NCBI GenBank assembly: GCA_019096065.1
Contig: JAGUCH010000007.1
Location: 2,502,501 to 2,566,500 of the forward strand
DNA: 64,000 nt
DNA from: Paracyclopina nana
Lineage: Eukaryota; Arthropoda; Copepoda; Cyclopoida; Cyclopettidae
Direction: 5' to 3'
This document shows, in pieces, positions 1 through 10,400 of the stretch. Both the position numbers and the translations under genes were made by a program. The first letter of the stretch is position 1. Each line of letters starts with the position of its first letter. Under the pieces are notes generated by a model. It saw nothing but the letters and a program-made list of their open reading frames with translations, was not told the DNA's origin and made no database searches.

Positions 1-88
1 AATAGCATATTCCTAGAGATCGTAATTTGCAGCTCTGATATTATACCACTTGTAAGTTGATAATAGCGGTTGTTATATTGCATTGCAG

Positions 89-583
89 GCTGAAAAAACT
101 GATGCTATCAAGGAAACTGATGAGGGAGAGGGGTACGTGAAACGATCTTTGAGTGAAAGGTTTAGCTCCTTCTTCCGCGTTAATAGAAGCTTCACCTTGG
201 ACGATGAGAAAGCTAGCAATGCAGGCGAGCCAACCGAAGCGGATAAGCTTGTGGAGGATATTCCCGTAGGAGTTGTCGTCATGGATAACAAGGATGCTGA
301 GCAGAAAGTTGATTCTGAGCCTGCTTCTACTGAGGAGAAAGTTGATCATGTAGAGAAGGCTGACAAGAAAGCTAAAGCTGCCAACAACAGGTTCGTGAGT
401 TTCGTTGCTCGCATCTTCAGAGCTCGTGACACTGTTGCTGACAAGGAGGAAGTGAAGCCCATTTCCATGTCTGACATCGAGCGAGTTGAAGATGTCGACG
501 AGAAGAAGGGTCATGAAGAAATTGTGCCTGAAGACACTGCCAAGGAGACTGAACAGGAGGCTACTCCAAACACTTCGTTCTAA
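89..583 (+). CDS. 3' terminal exon of an unknown acidic protein (partial)
   Basis: Only the last coding exon is in the window. It begins after a clear acceptor (ttgcattgcag, ending at 88) in phase 0, runs open for 164 codons and stops with TAA at 581-583; a possible poly(A) signal AATAAA lies near 701. The protein is rich in Glu, Asp and Lys and looks largely disordered. Two short basic-aromatic patches stand out, FSSFFRVNRSF and FVSFVARIFRARD, each surrounded by acidic sequence, which could be amphipathic helices. I recognise no domain or family. The upstream exons and true start lie outside the window. The next gene ends tail-to-tail with it at 767. Confidence 0.6.
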   Translation, partial: AEKTDAIKETDEGEGYVKRSLSERFSSFFRVNRSFTLDDEKASNAGEPTEADKLVEDIPVGVVVMDNKDAEQKVDSEPASTEEKVDHVEKADKKAKAANNRFVSFVARIFRARDTVADKEEVKPISMSDIERVEDVDEKKGHEEIVPEDTAKETEQEATPNTSF

Positions 584-766
584 GCTGTAGTTGACCGCAA
601 TTTTTCTGTACATAGTTCACTATAACTATCATTGTAGTTGTTGCGTGACAAAAAAAGGTGCACATTAATTTTAGCTATTTTTAGCTATGAATGTTAATCC
701 AATAAAAGCTTAGTTACTCAAAATTTTGTCATGGCGATCGTTCATATTTTGCGCACACAAAGGCTA

Positions 767-2277
767 CTAAATGCTGAGTTTTAACTCATTTTGTATGAGG
801 TTTTGAACCAACTCCTCTTCAACGGCTTCATGGCAAACTTTTTTGATGACGTTCATCGCAACTTTATCGGCAATTCTGGCAACCAGCTCAATCGGGTTGT
901 AGTGGTAGCTGAAGAGTGGCAATTTCAATGTTTGGTTTTTCTTGATGTGTGCCAAGGTATCTATTTCGTCCAACTCCGCTGCATCGATGTCGAGGAATGT
1001 TAGATTATTAACATGCGAAAGCAGAGCTTCCTTTTGCATTAAATTCCGCCCGCTGCTGTGTGAGTCGACTTTGTAAGAAGAATAAGTAGGCTTTCTAAGA
1101 GGCTTGATTGATGACGCAAAAGATGCATTAGCATGCTCCAACTCGTTATCGGTTAAGCGATCAATTCCTAGGGAAATTCCATCCATCATCGTAGAGTTGA
1201 CATGGTCATGAACGACATCTCGTGGCTCAGATTTTTCTACAACAGTGTCTTCAGCAGTTTTCTCTTTGGCCGAGGTCAACCTTTCGCTGTTTTTCATTGA
1301 TGACGCATCGTAGTTGGTCACTTTAGCCACATGTTTTTGGGGAAAGCCAAATCGCTTTTTAGCCAAATGTTTCACCAGTCTCGCGTCTAGCTTTTTCGCC
1401 GTACCTTTTTTGGGCGGAGCGGTTGGCTTTAAATTTGTGGCCAGTTCGTGAAATTTCCGCTCAAAGGCTGCCGCAGCATTTGAAAGCCTTCCTGAATCTT
1501 CCACTAAGGCCGTACATTCTGCTTCATAGCCAAGACATTTGGCCGATTTTGAAAAGTGTCGCATTATTTCGAGGGCCTTGAATAGTGACTTTGGGTAGAC
1601 ATGGCCACCGCTCAAAGGCAGGTGTTTTTGGTATGCAAGAAGAACTAAGTGAATGTTTCTCAACACGGAGTGGAGCCGCTGGCCAACTTCCATTTTAAGA
1701 TTTTCACTCCCATGGCGCTTTGAATGAAACTTGACGATGGCACCTTGAAATGCAAGAAACTACTTTGGAAATGAGATATGGCTCTTTCAGCTCATGCTAT
1801 GCATCAACTTACTTGCTGTTTGGTCTCGAAAACAGAGCGGTTGAGCCGAGTCGCGAATTCGCGTGACCTTTTGCTCAGTTTGTCGACTTCATTGGGCGCG
1901 TTGAGGGCAAACAAGGACGTGGATTCCAGCATCACAATGAGAGCTTGAAAAATTTCGGAAAATGTGCTTCGAATGGCGTGAAAGAGTTTGACATGTTTTT
2001 CTTCACGTATCTTTGGCGTGACAAAGACGGTCATTATCGGACGCTCCTGCTCGTTGAGAGTTTCGAGCTGCATGATTTGCTCAAGATCATGGTCAGCTTG
2101 ATCAAAAATATCACCACCACCACTCATTTTGTCTTTTGCTCTCAAAACGGCCAGCCTGTATCTGGCGGACTTGAGTTCACATTTGTCATCGGGGTGATGG
2201 CTACTGCTGCTATTGTGACCGTAAAGGTCGAACGGGTCAAGTTCCGACTTGACGGCGAAAAGCGTTGGCTCGTCCAT
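767..2277 (-). CDS. Unknown protein encoded 1 nt downstream of PDE6D, two exons
   Basis: I do not recognise this protein. The model has exons 2277-1813 and 1759-767 with a 53-nt GT-AG intron (donor CAA|GTAAGT, acceptor aaagtag) and gives 485 residues. The first part is acidic with a Ser/His stretch, followed by a helix-rich region across the exon junction. The middle is low-complexity and Lys/Ser rich. The C-terminus (about the last 55 residues) is a hydrophobic helical segment with repeated Glu and Leu. The start ATG sits one base after the PDE6D stop codon on the same strand, so the two are probably on one transcript or the ATG is used by reinitiation. The start choice rests on this being the first ATG in the open frame after that stop. 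Confidence 0.65.
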
Positions 2278-2278
2278 G

Positions 2279-2828
<550 letters not shown>

Positions 2829-3213
2829 TCAGATCGACTTTGAAGGGTTGTCTTGAACAGGTACAGGTAGGGTTGTCACCACACGCGGAGAAAGCAAGAA
2901 AGGCCGCAACTTCGGGCTTGTTTACATCGCATTTTTGTCACCGCACAATTTGACGAGCTTGAGCTCTGATTGGTTCGCGGCCTAAAGAGCGCGAAAATTC
3001 AAAACACGCGACGACTGTTCATCGTGGCGAAGTAGATATATACCGTCTCGTTCACATGAAGCATGTCGATCTTCGCTTGGTGATTCTTACTTAGTAGTAG
3101 CCCACCTCGTTTGAATGCGCCTTGGGCAAAGAGCACATGACTCGGTTGGACTGTCCCAAGTTCCATGCAAACGCACGACGTACGTTTTTCTTGGCAAGAC
3201 GTCACTTAGTTAC

Positions 3214-4030
3214 ATGATGTCGGAAGCAGCAACGCCCGTGTTTATCACCGTACCTACGAGAACATCTCCTCAAGATGAAATGGAGAGGATAGCGAAACTT
3301 TTCTCCCGGAGGACCCTGATCACGTTGAGCAGCCTGCAGATTATTTGCGCTGCCGTGGCCACGGTGACGCAAGTACTAAAAGGCCGCTCTACGAAAAAAA
3401 GAATACTATATAATTCACATTCGCGCAGATCGTTCTCCTGGAAGTGGCCGCTCGCTACTCGCTGGCCGTCATTGGAGCGGGCATTTGGTGCGGGTTCTTC
3501 TTTGGCGTATCCGGCGGGATCGGTTTCTTAGCCGCCGAGAGACCCTCAAAATGCTCGTACGTATAGGCATGAACAACTAGCTATAAAACGTTAACGCGAT
3601 CCTATTCAGCATCAACGCCTTCATGGTGGTGAGCATCATCAGCACCCCGCTCGCGACCATTTTCCTCGTTTTTTCCGGCTTGGACTACGGCACTTCAAGC
3701 CGTAGCTATAACGATGATGAAGGCAATGCAATCGCGCGCGCCATCAGCGCCATTCAAATGTGCACCGCGCTCGTGCAAGGGGTGACGGCCGTCGTGGCCT
3801 CGGCCTTTTCCTGTCGGGTGACCTGCTGCAGAAAGCAAGGTCCCCACAAGGTGCTCTTCATTCCGGCGGCGGACAACGGCGCCAACCTGGCGGCGCTCTC
3901 CGAAGCGCTCGCGCACCACCCCCCAAAAGGTGAGACCCGACCGGACTACAATTTTCAACCAAGCTCCAAGGTCTACTCCGAGGCCAGGCAATCGGAGGCC
4001 GCCGGCGGCCCGTACCAAAGATTCGACTGA
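3214..4030 (+). CDS. MS4A-like four-transmembrane protein
   Basis: Three exons (3214-3372, 3429-3556, 3610-4030) with short introns give 235 residues. Four hydrophobic helices are visible: LITLSSLQIICAAVATV, a Gly-rich second helix with GAGIWCGFFFGVSGGIGFLA, then INAFMVVSIISTPLATIFLVF, and a fourth around MCTALVQGVTAVVASAF. The first helix and the GIWCG..FGVSG pattern recall the CD20/MS4A-TMEM176 fold, but I assign this by pattern only. Both termini appear cytoplasmic; the C-terminal tail has Cys just after helix 4 (possible palmitoylation) and ends with Pro/Tyr-rich sequence. An ATG also occurs one codon later. It is divergent from PDE6D, sharing a 400-bp upstream region, and convergent with TMEM165, with 52 bp between stop codons. 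Confidence 0.72.
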
Positions 4031-4082
4031 GCCAGTTAAAAAAGCTGCTTAATTCATTTCCGCGAATATATATAGTATGCAT

Positions 4083-4946
4083 TCACTCCTCGGTGGCCGC
4101 CTTGTAGACCTCCTTGAGCGTGTCGTCCTGCTCCTGCGGGTCGAACCAGATGAGGGAAGCGATGGCGAGGCCGATGAAGACGAGGGCCCCGATGAAGGTG
4201 ACGGCGCGCACGCTGATCTTCTTGGCGATCAGGGCGCCGCAGATGACGGCCAAGCCCGTGCAGATCATGTGGCCGAGGGTGCCCCCGATGATGATGCCGG
4301 AGACGTCGTTGATGCCCGCCAGCACGATCGTCGCCAGCTGCGAGCGGTCGCCCCACTCGGCCAGGAACGTCATCACGAACCCGTTGACGAACAGCTTGAA
4401 GATCTTGACGCACTGCTTGCCGAACAGCGACTTCTCCCGGACGGAAGGCGCGGGCGAGGCCGGGGCGGCCGCGGCGTCGGCGTCGGGCGCAGTCTCGGGG
4501 TCTTGGGGCGTCGGCCCGTTCCGGTTGGAGATCTCCATCTCGACCTCCTGCTGGATCTCCTCGATCTCGTTGGGCTTCATCCGCCACGCGTCCCAAAGCA
4601 TCTTGAACCCGAAGAGGAACATGATGGCCGTGCAGGCGTAGAAGGTGTAGATGGGCGGGATGAAGGAGGTGATGACGTAGCCGAGCAGGGCCGAGAGCAC
4701 CGTCATGGTGGCCAGGGCCGTGATGGCCGAGAGGAAGACGGTGATTTTGTTGTTGGTCATCGCGAGGATGGCGGCGATGAAGAAGGTCTTGTCGCCGAGC
4801 TCCGACACCAGGATCACGCTCAGCGACTCCACGAAGGCGTGCAGGAAGCCCTCGTGCTGCTCGGACTCCGTCCCGTTGCCCGTCCCGTTGCAGTCGCCCA
4901 TCGAGAGGTCGAGCGACTCGCCGCCGAAGAACGTGCAGTTGTCCAT
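4083..4946 (-). CDS. TMEM165: TMEM165/Gdt1 family Golgi cation transporter
   Basis: A UPF0016/Gdt1 family membrane protein, known to move Mn2+/Ca2+ against H+ in the Golgi and so support glycosylation. The coding sequence shown is one long exon of 287 residues. Both signature E-x-G-D-[KR]-[TS] motifs are present, ELGDKT near the N-terminus and EWGDRS in the second half, each opening a group of three hydrophobic helices. The two halves are separated by an acidic, Ala/Pro-rich cytoplasmic loop. The N-terminus has NGTGNGT with possible N-glycosylation sites. An acceptor (cttacttgcag) lies 8 bases before the chosen ATG at 4946, so a 5' exon, probably untranslated, lies upstream. GC content is markedly higher than in neighbours, which produces long false reading frames on the other strand. 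Confidence 0.93.
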   Translation of the reverse strand: MDNCTFFGGESLDLSMGDCNGTGNGTESEQHEGFLHAFVESLSVILVSELGDKTFFIAAILAMTNNKITVFLSAITALATMTVLSALLGYVITSFIPPIYTFYACTAIMFLFGFKMLWDAWRMKPNEIEEIQQEVEMEISNRNGPTPQDPETAPDADAAAAPASPAPSVREKSLFGKQCVKIFKLFVNGFVMTFLAEWGDRSQLATIVLAGINDVSGIIIGGTLGHMICTGLAVICGALIAKKISVRAVTFIGALVFIGLAIASLIWFDPQEQDDTLKEVYKAATEE

Positions 4947-6038
4947 GATCCGGCCTGCAAGTAAGCAAACGCGATCAATCAAGGCCAATCAGTTGCATGG
5001 TGGTATAAACGCAAATGGCCTCTGCTTCTCTGTCAAAAAGCAGCAGCTTTCCTCTGTCCGAGGCTGCTCGACGGATCACTCAACCTCCGATCGAGAGGCC
5101 GCTTGCGCGTGCAAACTTACAAAATGAAACAAGTACGTGCGTAAGGTATATAGATGTGGTAAATCAGCTGCTTGGCCGTATGCTAGAGCAAGAATTCGTG
5201 CGTCCGTGGTGCCAAGGGCAGCGCTTCACTAGGCTCGTTGGAGTCGCCTTCAACAACAAACTGTTGCAGCAGCTCAAAATTGTCCAGTCAATTGCGACGA
5301 TCGCTCGAAATCCCCTTCGTATGTAGCAACTGCTTTAATTGCAAGCGCGCGAGGCCTTTATTTGATGCGAGCAAACGTCTTGCGAGATAACTTGAAAAAA
5401 GACGACGAGAAACTTGTTTTATTTGTTGTCTGCACGTTCTTCGCTACTGTTTGGACGACTAGCACGGACACATCAATCGTAGAAGAATTCAAGCTCGCTG
5501 CCATCGGTTGTCCGTGATGCATTTGTACTCAATTGTTAGCTGGCGCGAAGCAACAACAAATCCGAACATGCGCAAATAAAGAAACTGCTAAGATGCAGTT
5601 TAGCCCTTATCTATCTACATTTGTTCACATTAGGCAAATGACACCATACAATAAAAAATCCGTGCGAGGCTCTCACATCTCGGCTTTCGTTGATGCAGCT
5701 CTTCTATTGCTAGTGCCACAACACCAAGAATTAATGAATTGCGCGCACAAAAAAAGGAATGCGTCGAAACTCCGGCACGCTTTTACGTAAAGAGGCTATA
5801 TATATATATAGATAGATGCATTTACTATTTTTAGAAAGGAGCCAGTTCTGGGTAATTTCCATTCTCATGCTTTATTGAATGCTCGAAGCCTTAATTTTTT
5901 AACGTGGACATAGAGATGGCGACTCATTACTACTTTTTACTGTTCTCTCAACAGGTTGCAGCAAAGTTGTCACATTAAAAAACTGGTTTGTCACCTAAAG
6001 CAATAAATGTTGCTACGCATTGTTGACCAGTGGCCATC
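4947..6038. other. Intergenic stretch between TMEM165 and the protease homologue
   Basis: No convincing gene is seen. The right half is AT-rich with a TA/GATA simple repeat near 5800-5817. It probably holds the 5' leader and promoter of TMEM165 on the minus strand and the promoter of the serine protease homologue on the plus strand. Confidence 0.5.
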
Positions 6039-9000
6039 ATGCTGTTAAAGCCAGCGGTTTGGTTCGCAGTGCTCTTGGCCATCGCCGAGGGATTTCCTCA
6101 AGCTGGTCTTGGAGAGGCGACGGTCGCATGCGCTCAACTGGCACCGGAGGGATATAGGTAATGAATGCTTAATTGATTGATTGCGAAATGCCCGAAAGCG
6201 CGTCGCCTTTTTCAAGGTGCGTGGCCAAGGAAAAATGCTTCGTGACAACTTGCGGCACAAGCTTAAGCACCCTGTCGCAGCAAATCTTTGGCAGCTCCGC
6301 CATTCGGACTTTCAACGCTGACGTATGCAGTGGATTTTCCGGCAGTTTTCGCAAACGTGCTGAATGCGAGGAGGAGCCCAGTGGCGAAGCCATTCGATCC
6401 TCGGTCGACGATGACAGCCAGCACGTCTGCTGCCACCAAGTAGTGCACTTTTCCCGTGGCGCGATGCATCTTAAAATATTGCGTGCATGATTGTTTTTAT
6501 AGAGCGATATCTTGCCCGCCGTCATCGTGGACTTGAGCAATAAGAGGTGCTCTGAAATTGAAGGGTTCGAGTGCATGCCTTTCCAAGAGTGCACAGACAC
6601 CGAGACCTTCTCAAACTTGCACATTGTCAACAAAACCCTAATGTCGGGCATGAAAGGCATGCTGGAGGCTGCCAAGAGCGACACCAAATGCAACAGCACC
6701 GTCGAAGTCTGCTGCAAATCGAAGCGACCAATAGAACAACCCCCGACGACCGCTGAAACTCTTTTGGAAGTGGAGCAACAATTGGTCACAAAGGTATTTA
6801 AGCAAGGTTTTCATGCAAGACACATAATAGAGCATACTTTTGATGGTTTTGATGCAGTTTACCTCCAAGTGCGGCACTCGCAACGTGAACGGGGTTGGTG
6901 CACACGAATCGAATGCCGGTCATAGCACGAAGGTAATTTATGCATATATTATAAGCAAATTAAAATGAGTTCACGCAGTTTGGAGAGTGGCCTCATATGT
7001 GCCTGATTCAGAGGCTGAGGCCAAGCTCGAGGGGAAAGGTCAGCCTCGCCGGGGGATCCTTGATTGCTCCTGGGATTGTCATCACAGCAGCTCATTGGGT
7101 GTAGTAAGGAAACTTTTCGATGTGCACTTTTCACCAAAGTAATTCTTCCTCCGACAAAAGTGACCTGAACATTAATGAAATTCTCGTAACTTGTGGGGAC
7201 TGGGATACCGAGCATGAGACTGAGCCCAGGCCGAGCCAGGAAAGGCTGGTGAGACGCATCAGTTCCCACCCTGGCTTCAAAGCCACCTCCGTTTTCAACG
7301 ACGTCGCTCTGCTCCATGTCAAGGAGGACTTTTACTTGGACGAGCACGTCAATGTGGTGTGCTTGCCCACTGCGACTGACTTTGACGATTTCGACAAGGA
7401 GAATTGCGTTGCCACGGGGTGGGGAAAGGACTCAGCAGGTGAGTGCTTGTTTGTAAAATAAGTAAGCGTTGATGAGAATGTTGCAGTAGCTGGACGCCTT
7501 GGACAACGGATGGCTGTCCTCGTAAATATTCACCGACACTCGCCGGTTGCCTGCAGCTCTCAGGTTTCGGTAATATTCTAGCCCCTGGGACATGACCACG
7601 CGCCTGTCCTTCGATCCCAGATTCAAATGGAAGGGGATGCTCACATTTCGGGCATATTTCAAGGGGGATCGATGATAGAGCAACTCCAATTCGCGGGGAG
7701 TGGGCGACTGGTGCGCAAAGCTGAGCCCAGCCAGGTCGAAGCCGCTGTTGGGATTGTCGCAGCTCATCAGTTTGCTAGTGAGATTGATCACAGGGTTCCT
7801 GGCAATGGCAGCCTTAAACATGCCTGGATATTGGCCGGCGAGGTGCGCGACCAGAAAGCCACCGTGCGATCCTCCGTAGAGCAGTATCTGGTGGGGATGC
7901 AAGAAGTCGAAAGTGCGCAAGCAATCTTGAATGGCTTCGACGCAGTCCTCAACATCATCGGTTCCATTGCGTCCAATCAGGGATTGGACGTAGTCTTGGC
8001 CCATGCCCAAGGATCCCCTGAAATTGGGCATCAAAACCGATATTCCCAGGCTGAGCCAGAAAACGACTTCAGGCTTGAACTCTTTCAGCATCGCCGCGTG
8101 CGGACCGCCGTGGGGCCAAACAATCAGCGGCCTTTTTTCAGCATGACGACAGCCCACAAAAACCGAAGAGCAACTTTGGTGGTGCAAGGTTTCCGCCATC
8201 CAATGCTTTGACGCGCACATTTCTTGATCCACGAGCTTGATAGCATCGTCAAATTCGCCACTTCCTCCATAATGCATCATCCATAAGCTGGGGGGCGTGA
8301 GCGGAGAGGATTTTTCAACCAGCACCATGCAGCTTTTGGCGGACGCATCCAAAAGTCTGGTAGATGTAGCCTCGTCGTCATGGACTTTGATGGAGCACTC
8401 AGTCAAGTTGATGACCATCAGTTTCCGAGAGTCAACAACTATGTCGCTTAGAACAATTTCGTGTTCGGACAAAAAGCAACGCTCGGGCAGCCTCGTCTGA
8501 TAGAGACCGGCAAATTCGTCCTTTTGTCGATTGAAGCTCTGGACAACGTGAATCACTGTGCGCACCTCTTGGCGATCATAGCTCATGAGCTTGGCGCATC
8601 CCGAATGAGTTCTCTGGCCGAGATCTCTTTGCAGCCAGATAATGAAACTGCCGTTCGGACTCACTCTGGGAGAGCCGCAGCTCACGGTCTCGCAGCCTCC
8701 GCCGAGAGTTGTGGCTTCTCCAGACACAGCATCAATCCTCACTATCTTGGAAGGTTTGGAATCGGGCGGGAGCCGGTAAGGTCCGATTTGAGTAGCTACG
8801 CACACCAAAGTGTTCTCATCCACCCAGGCCACTTGGCCATAGCAGTAGCTTTGATCCAAGCTCAACATTCGAGCCTGTCCCGTTTGCCAATCGAATATGC
8901 AGACCACCGACAAAGACTTATCCGTCATTTGCTCGCCCCAACTCTCTACGAGGTTGAACTCTTGTCCCGGTAGAGTTTCAACTGCACTATTTTGAAAGAA

Positions 9001-10367
9001 GCCTGGCGACTGCAACTTCTTTTTTTCCGCCACATACGCAACCCTGCAGCTCTTAGGATTGCAGTCAATGCCCCCAAAATGGCCGCCAAAATGAACTTTT
9101 CCGTGCTCGTCTTGCGCCGAAAGGTTGGCAGAGCACACCAAACGGTTGCCACTCCACACTTCAATGTAGGTTGCTCCAGACTTTTGCACCACGCCAGCAT
9201 TCACTGTTCCTCTCCTCGACCAGATGCCTTCGTTTTCAGCATGGATAGGCCTAGACGAGCTGAAAATGCTAAAAGGTCATAATTGGAGGGGAAAGAAAGG
9301 GTACGTCGGCCACTCACTTTGCAAAGCTATCTTCATTTGGACCCAATTTGGTGAAGGTTATGTACGACTTGTATCCAGAAGTCAAATCCGCCACATCAGT
9401 GTAGCTCCATGTGCTCTCGACCAATGCTGCCTCCTCGTCGTATCTTGCGGACTTGAGGAGGTGGGATTTCCGATGTACGCTACTCAACTCTCTTTTGGCA
9501 CGCTCGATATCTTCCGCTTTAACACCGTGATGCCAGAATTGAGCCTGAGCAGAACTTTCAGCCATGTCTGCTCTATCGCAACTAGCCCATGATGCATATA
9601 TCACGCTTTAGCTGATTAAACTCCCCCAAGAGTACTCTTGGGGGAGTTTATCAGCTAAAGCATCATATGCAACGTCATCGCATGCTTTCTCTGTACTTTT
9701 CAGGCGATCATGGCGAGCTCCAAAACTTGCTGCAGCAAATAACGCTCCCGTTCGTCGATCACGACTCCTGCCAAGAAAAGCTGAGGGACACCAAACTGGG
9801 TCCACATTTTGTGCTGGATGATTCTTTCAACTGCGCTGGCGGGAAGGCGAACGAAGACACTTGCAAAGGCGACGGTGGTAGCCCCTTGGTGTGTCCTCTC
9901 AATCAAGATCCCGAACACTATGTGCAAGTTGGCATCGTCGCCGTTGGACTGGAGTGCGGTTTGCCGAATGTGCCCGGCATATATGCATCAGTGCCACACG
10001 CGCTTTGCTTCATCAAAATGGCCACTTTCTGCAATGTAGCACCGCAAGGCTGGAAAAACTTGCTACTCTGACGCGGGTTTTTCTCCTTTCAGGAAGGTAA
10101 TCGATTTCGAGACTTTTACGCCATTGAAGGCTGTGAGCGATGGTTCGACCAGGAAGTTGAGCACTGGACCTACATCAAAGATGGCTTTGAGATCATCGTG
10201 AACAACGACCGCAACTCCCCAGAAATACAAGCAAGGTACGTATGATTAGAGTATGATTTAGAGTGTTTATTCGGCTATCATGTTCACGCAGGTTCCAAGA
10301 TAAGCTTGAGCATGCTGCGAAAACTTTAGAAAATATCGACCGAATGGCCAAGTCATGTGGAACTTAG
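6039..10367 (+). CDS. Two-clip-domain serine protease homologue, catalytically dead
   Basis: A secreted chymotrypsin-fold protein of the clip-domain family, which acts in arthropod prophenoloxidase and Toll cascades. Nine exons (6039-6157, 6217-6439, 6503-6793, 6858-6932, 6979-7103, 7140-7438, 9704-10035, 10093-10235, 10292-10367) keep frame and give 560 residues. A signal peptide (MLLKPAVWFAVLLAIAEG) is followed by two Cys-rich blocks, each ending in CC (HVCC and VEVCC), consistent with two clip domains. The protease fold keeps the His motif TAAHW and the Asp motif NDVALL, but the GDSGGP motif is replaced by GDGGSP, so the nucleophilic serine is Gly: a non-catalytic homologue of the masquerade/PPAF-II type. 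After the fold a roughly 70-residue extension follows. Intron 6 is about 2.3 kb and contains the APEH gene antisense. AATAAA occurs at about 10384. Confidence 0.88.
7432..9604 (-). CDS. APEH: Acylaminoacyl-peptidase (APEH-like, S9C)
   Basis: A cytosolic serine peptidase of the prolyl oligopeptidase family that removes N-acylated residues from short peptides. Exons 9604-9318 and 9259-7432, joined over a 58-nt GT-AG intron, give 704 residues, against 732 in vertebrates. The N-terminal part is the beta-propeller; the C-terminal alpha/beta hydrolase domain shows WPHGGPH, the nucleophile elbow GGSHGG, the acid in GSKDRRV and the catalytic His in EDSHPL. A second in-frame ATG at 9565 (MAESSAQAQF) is an equally plausible start. 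The gene lies wholly within intron 6 of the protease homologue on the opposite strand, and its TGA stop (7434-7432) falls inside the preceding exon of that host gene, so the two coding sequences overlap by 7 bp. Confidence 0.92.
9605..9661. repeat. Near-perfect palindrome without a loop
   Basis: Two arms of 28-29 bases (from GCTTTAGCTGAT to its complement ATCAGCTAAAGC) meet at AGTACT with no spacer; one extra T in the left arm is the only flaw. It sits immediately upstream of the APEH start and 43 bp before exon 7 of the protease homologue, so it is inside the host intron. Transcribed, it would form a long hairpin. Confidence 0.85.
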
Positions 10368-10400
10368 TGTGCTAAAAATAGTTAAATAAAGTGATCTTTA

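Noticed and set aside
4054..4968. 300-codon open frames overlapping TMEM165 on both strands
   Set aside because: TMEM165 is unambiguous by motif; the others are Arg/His/Gly-rich shadows due to high GC content.
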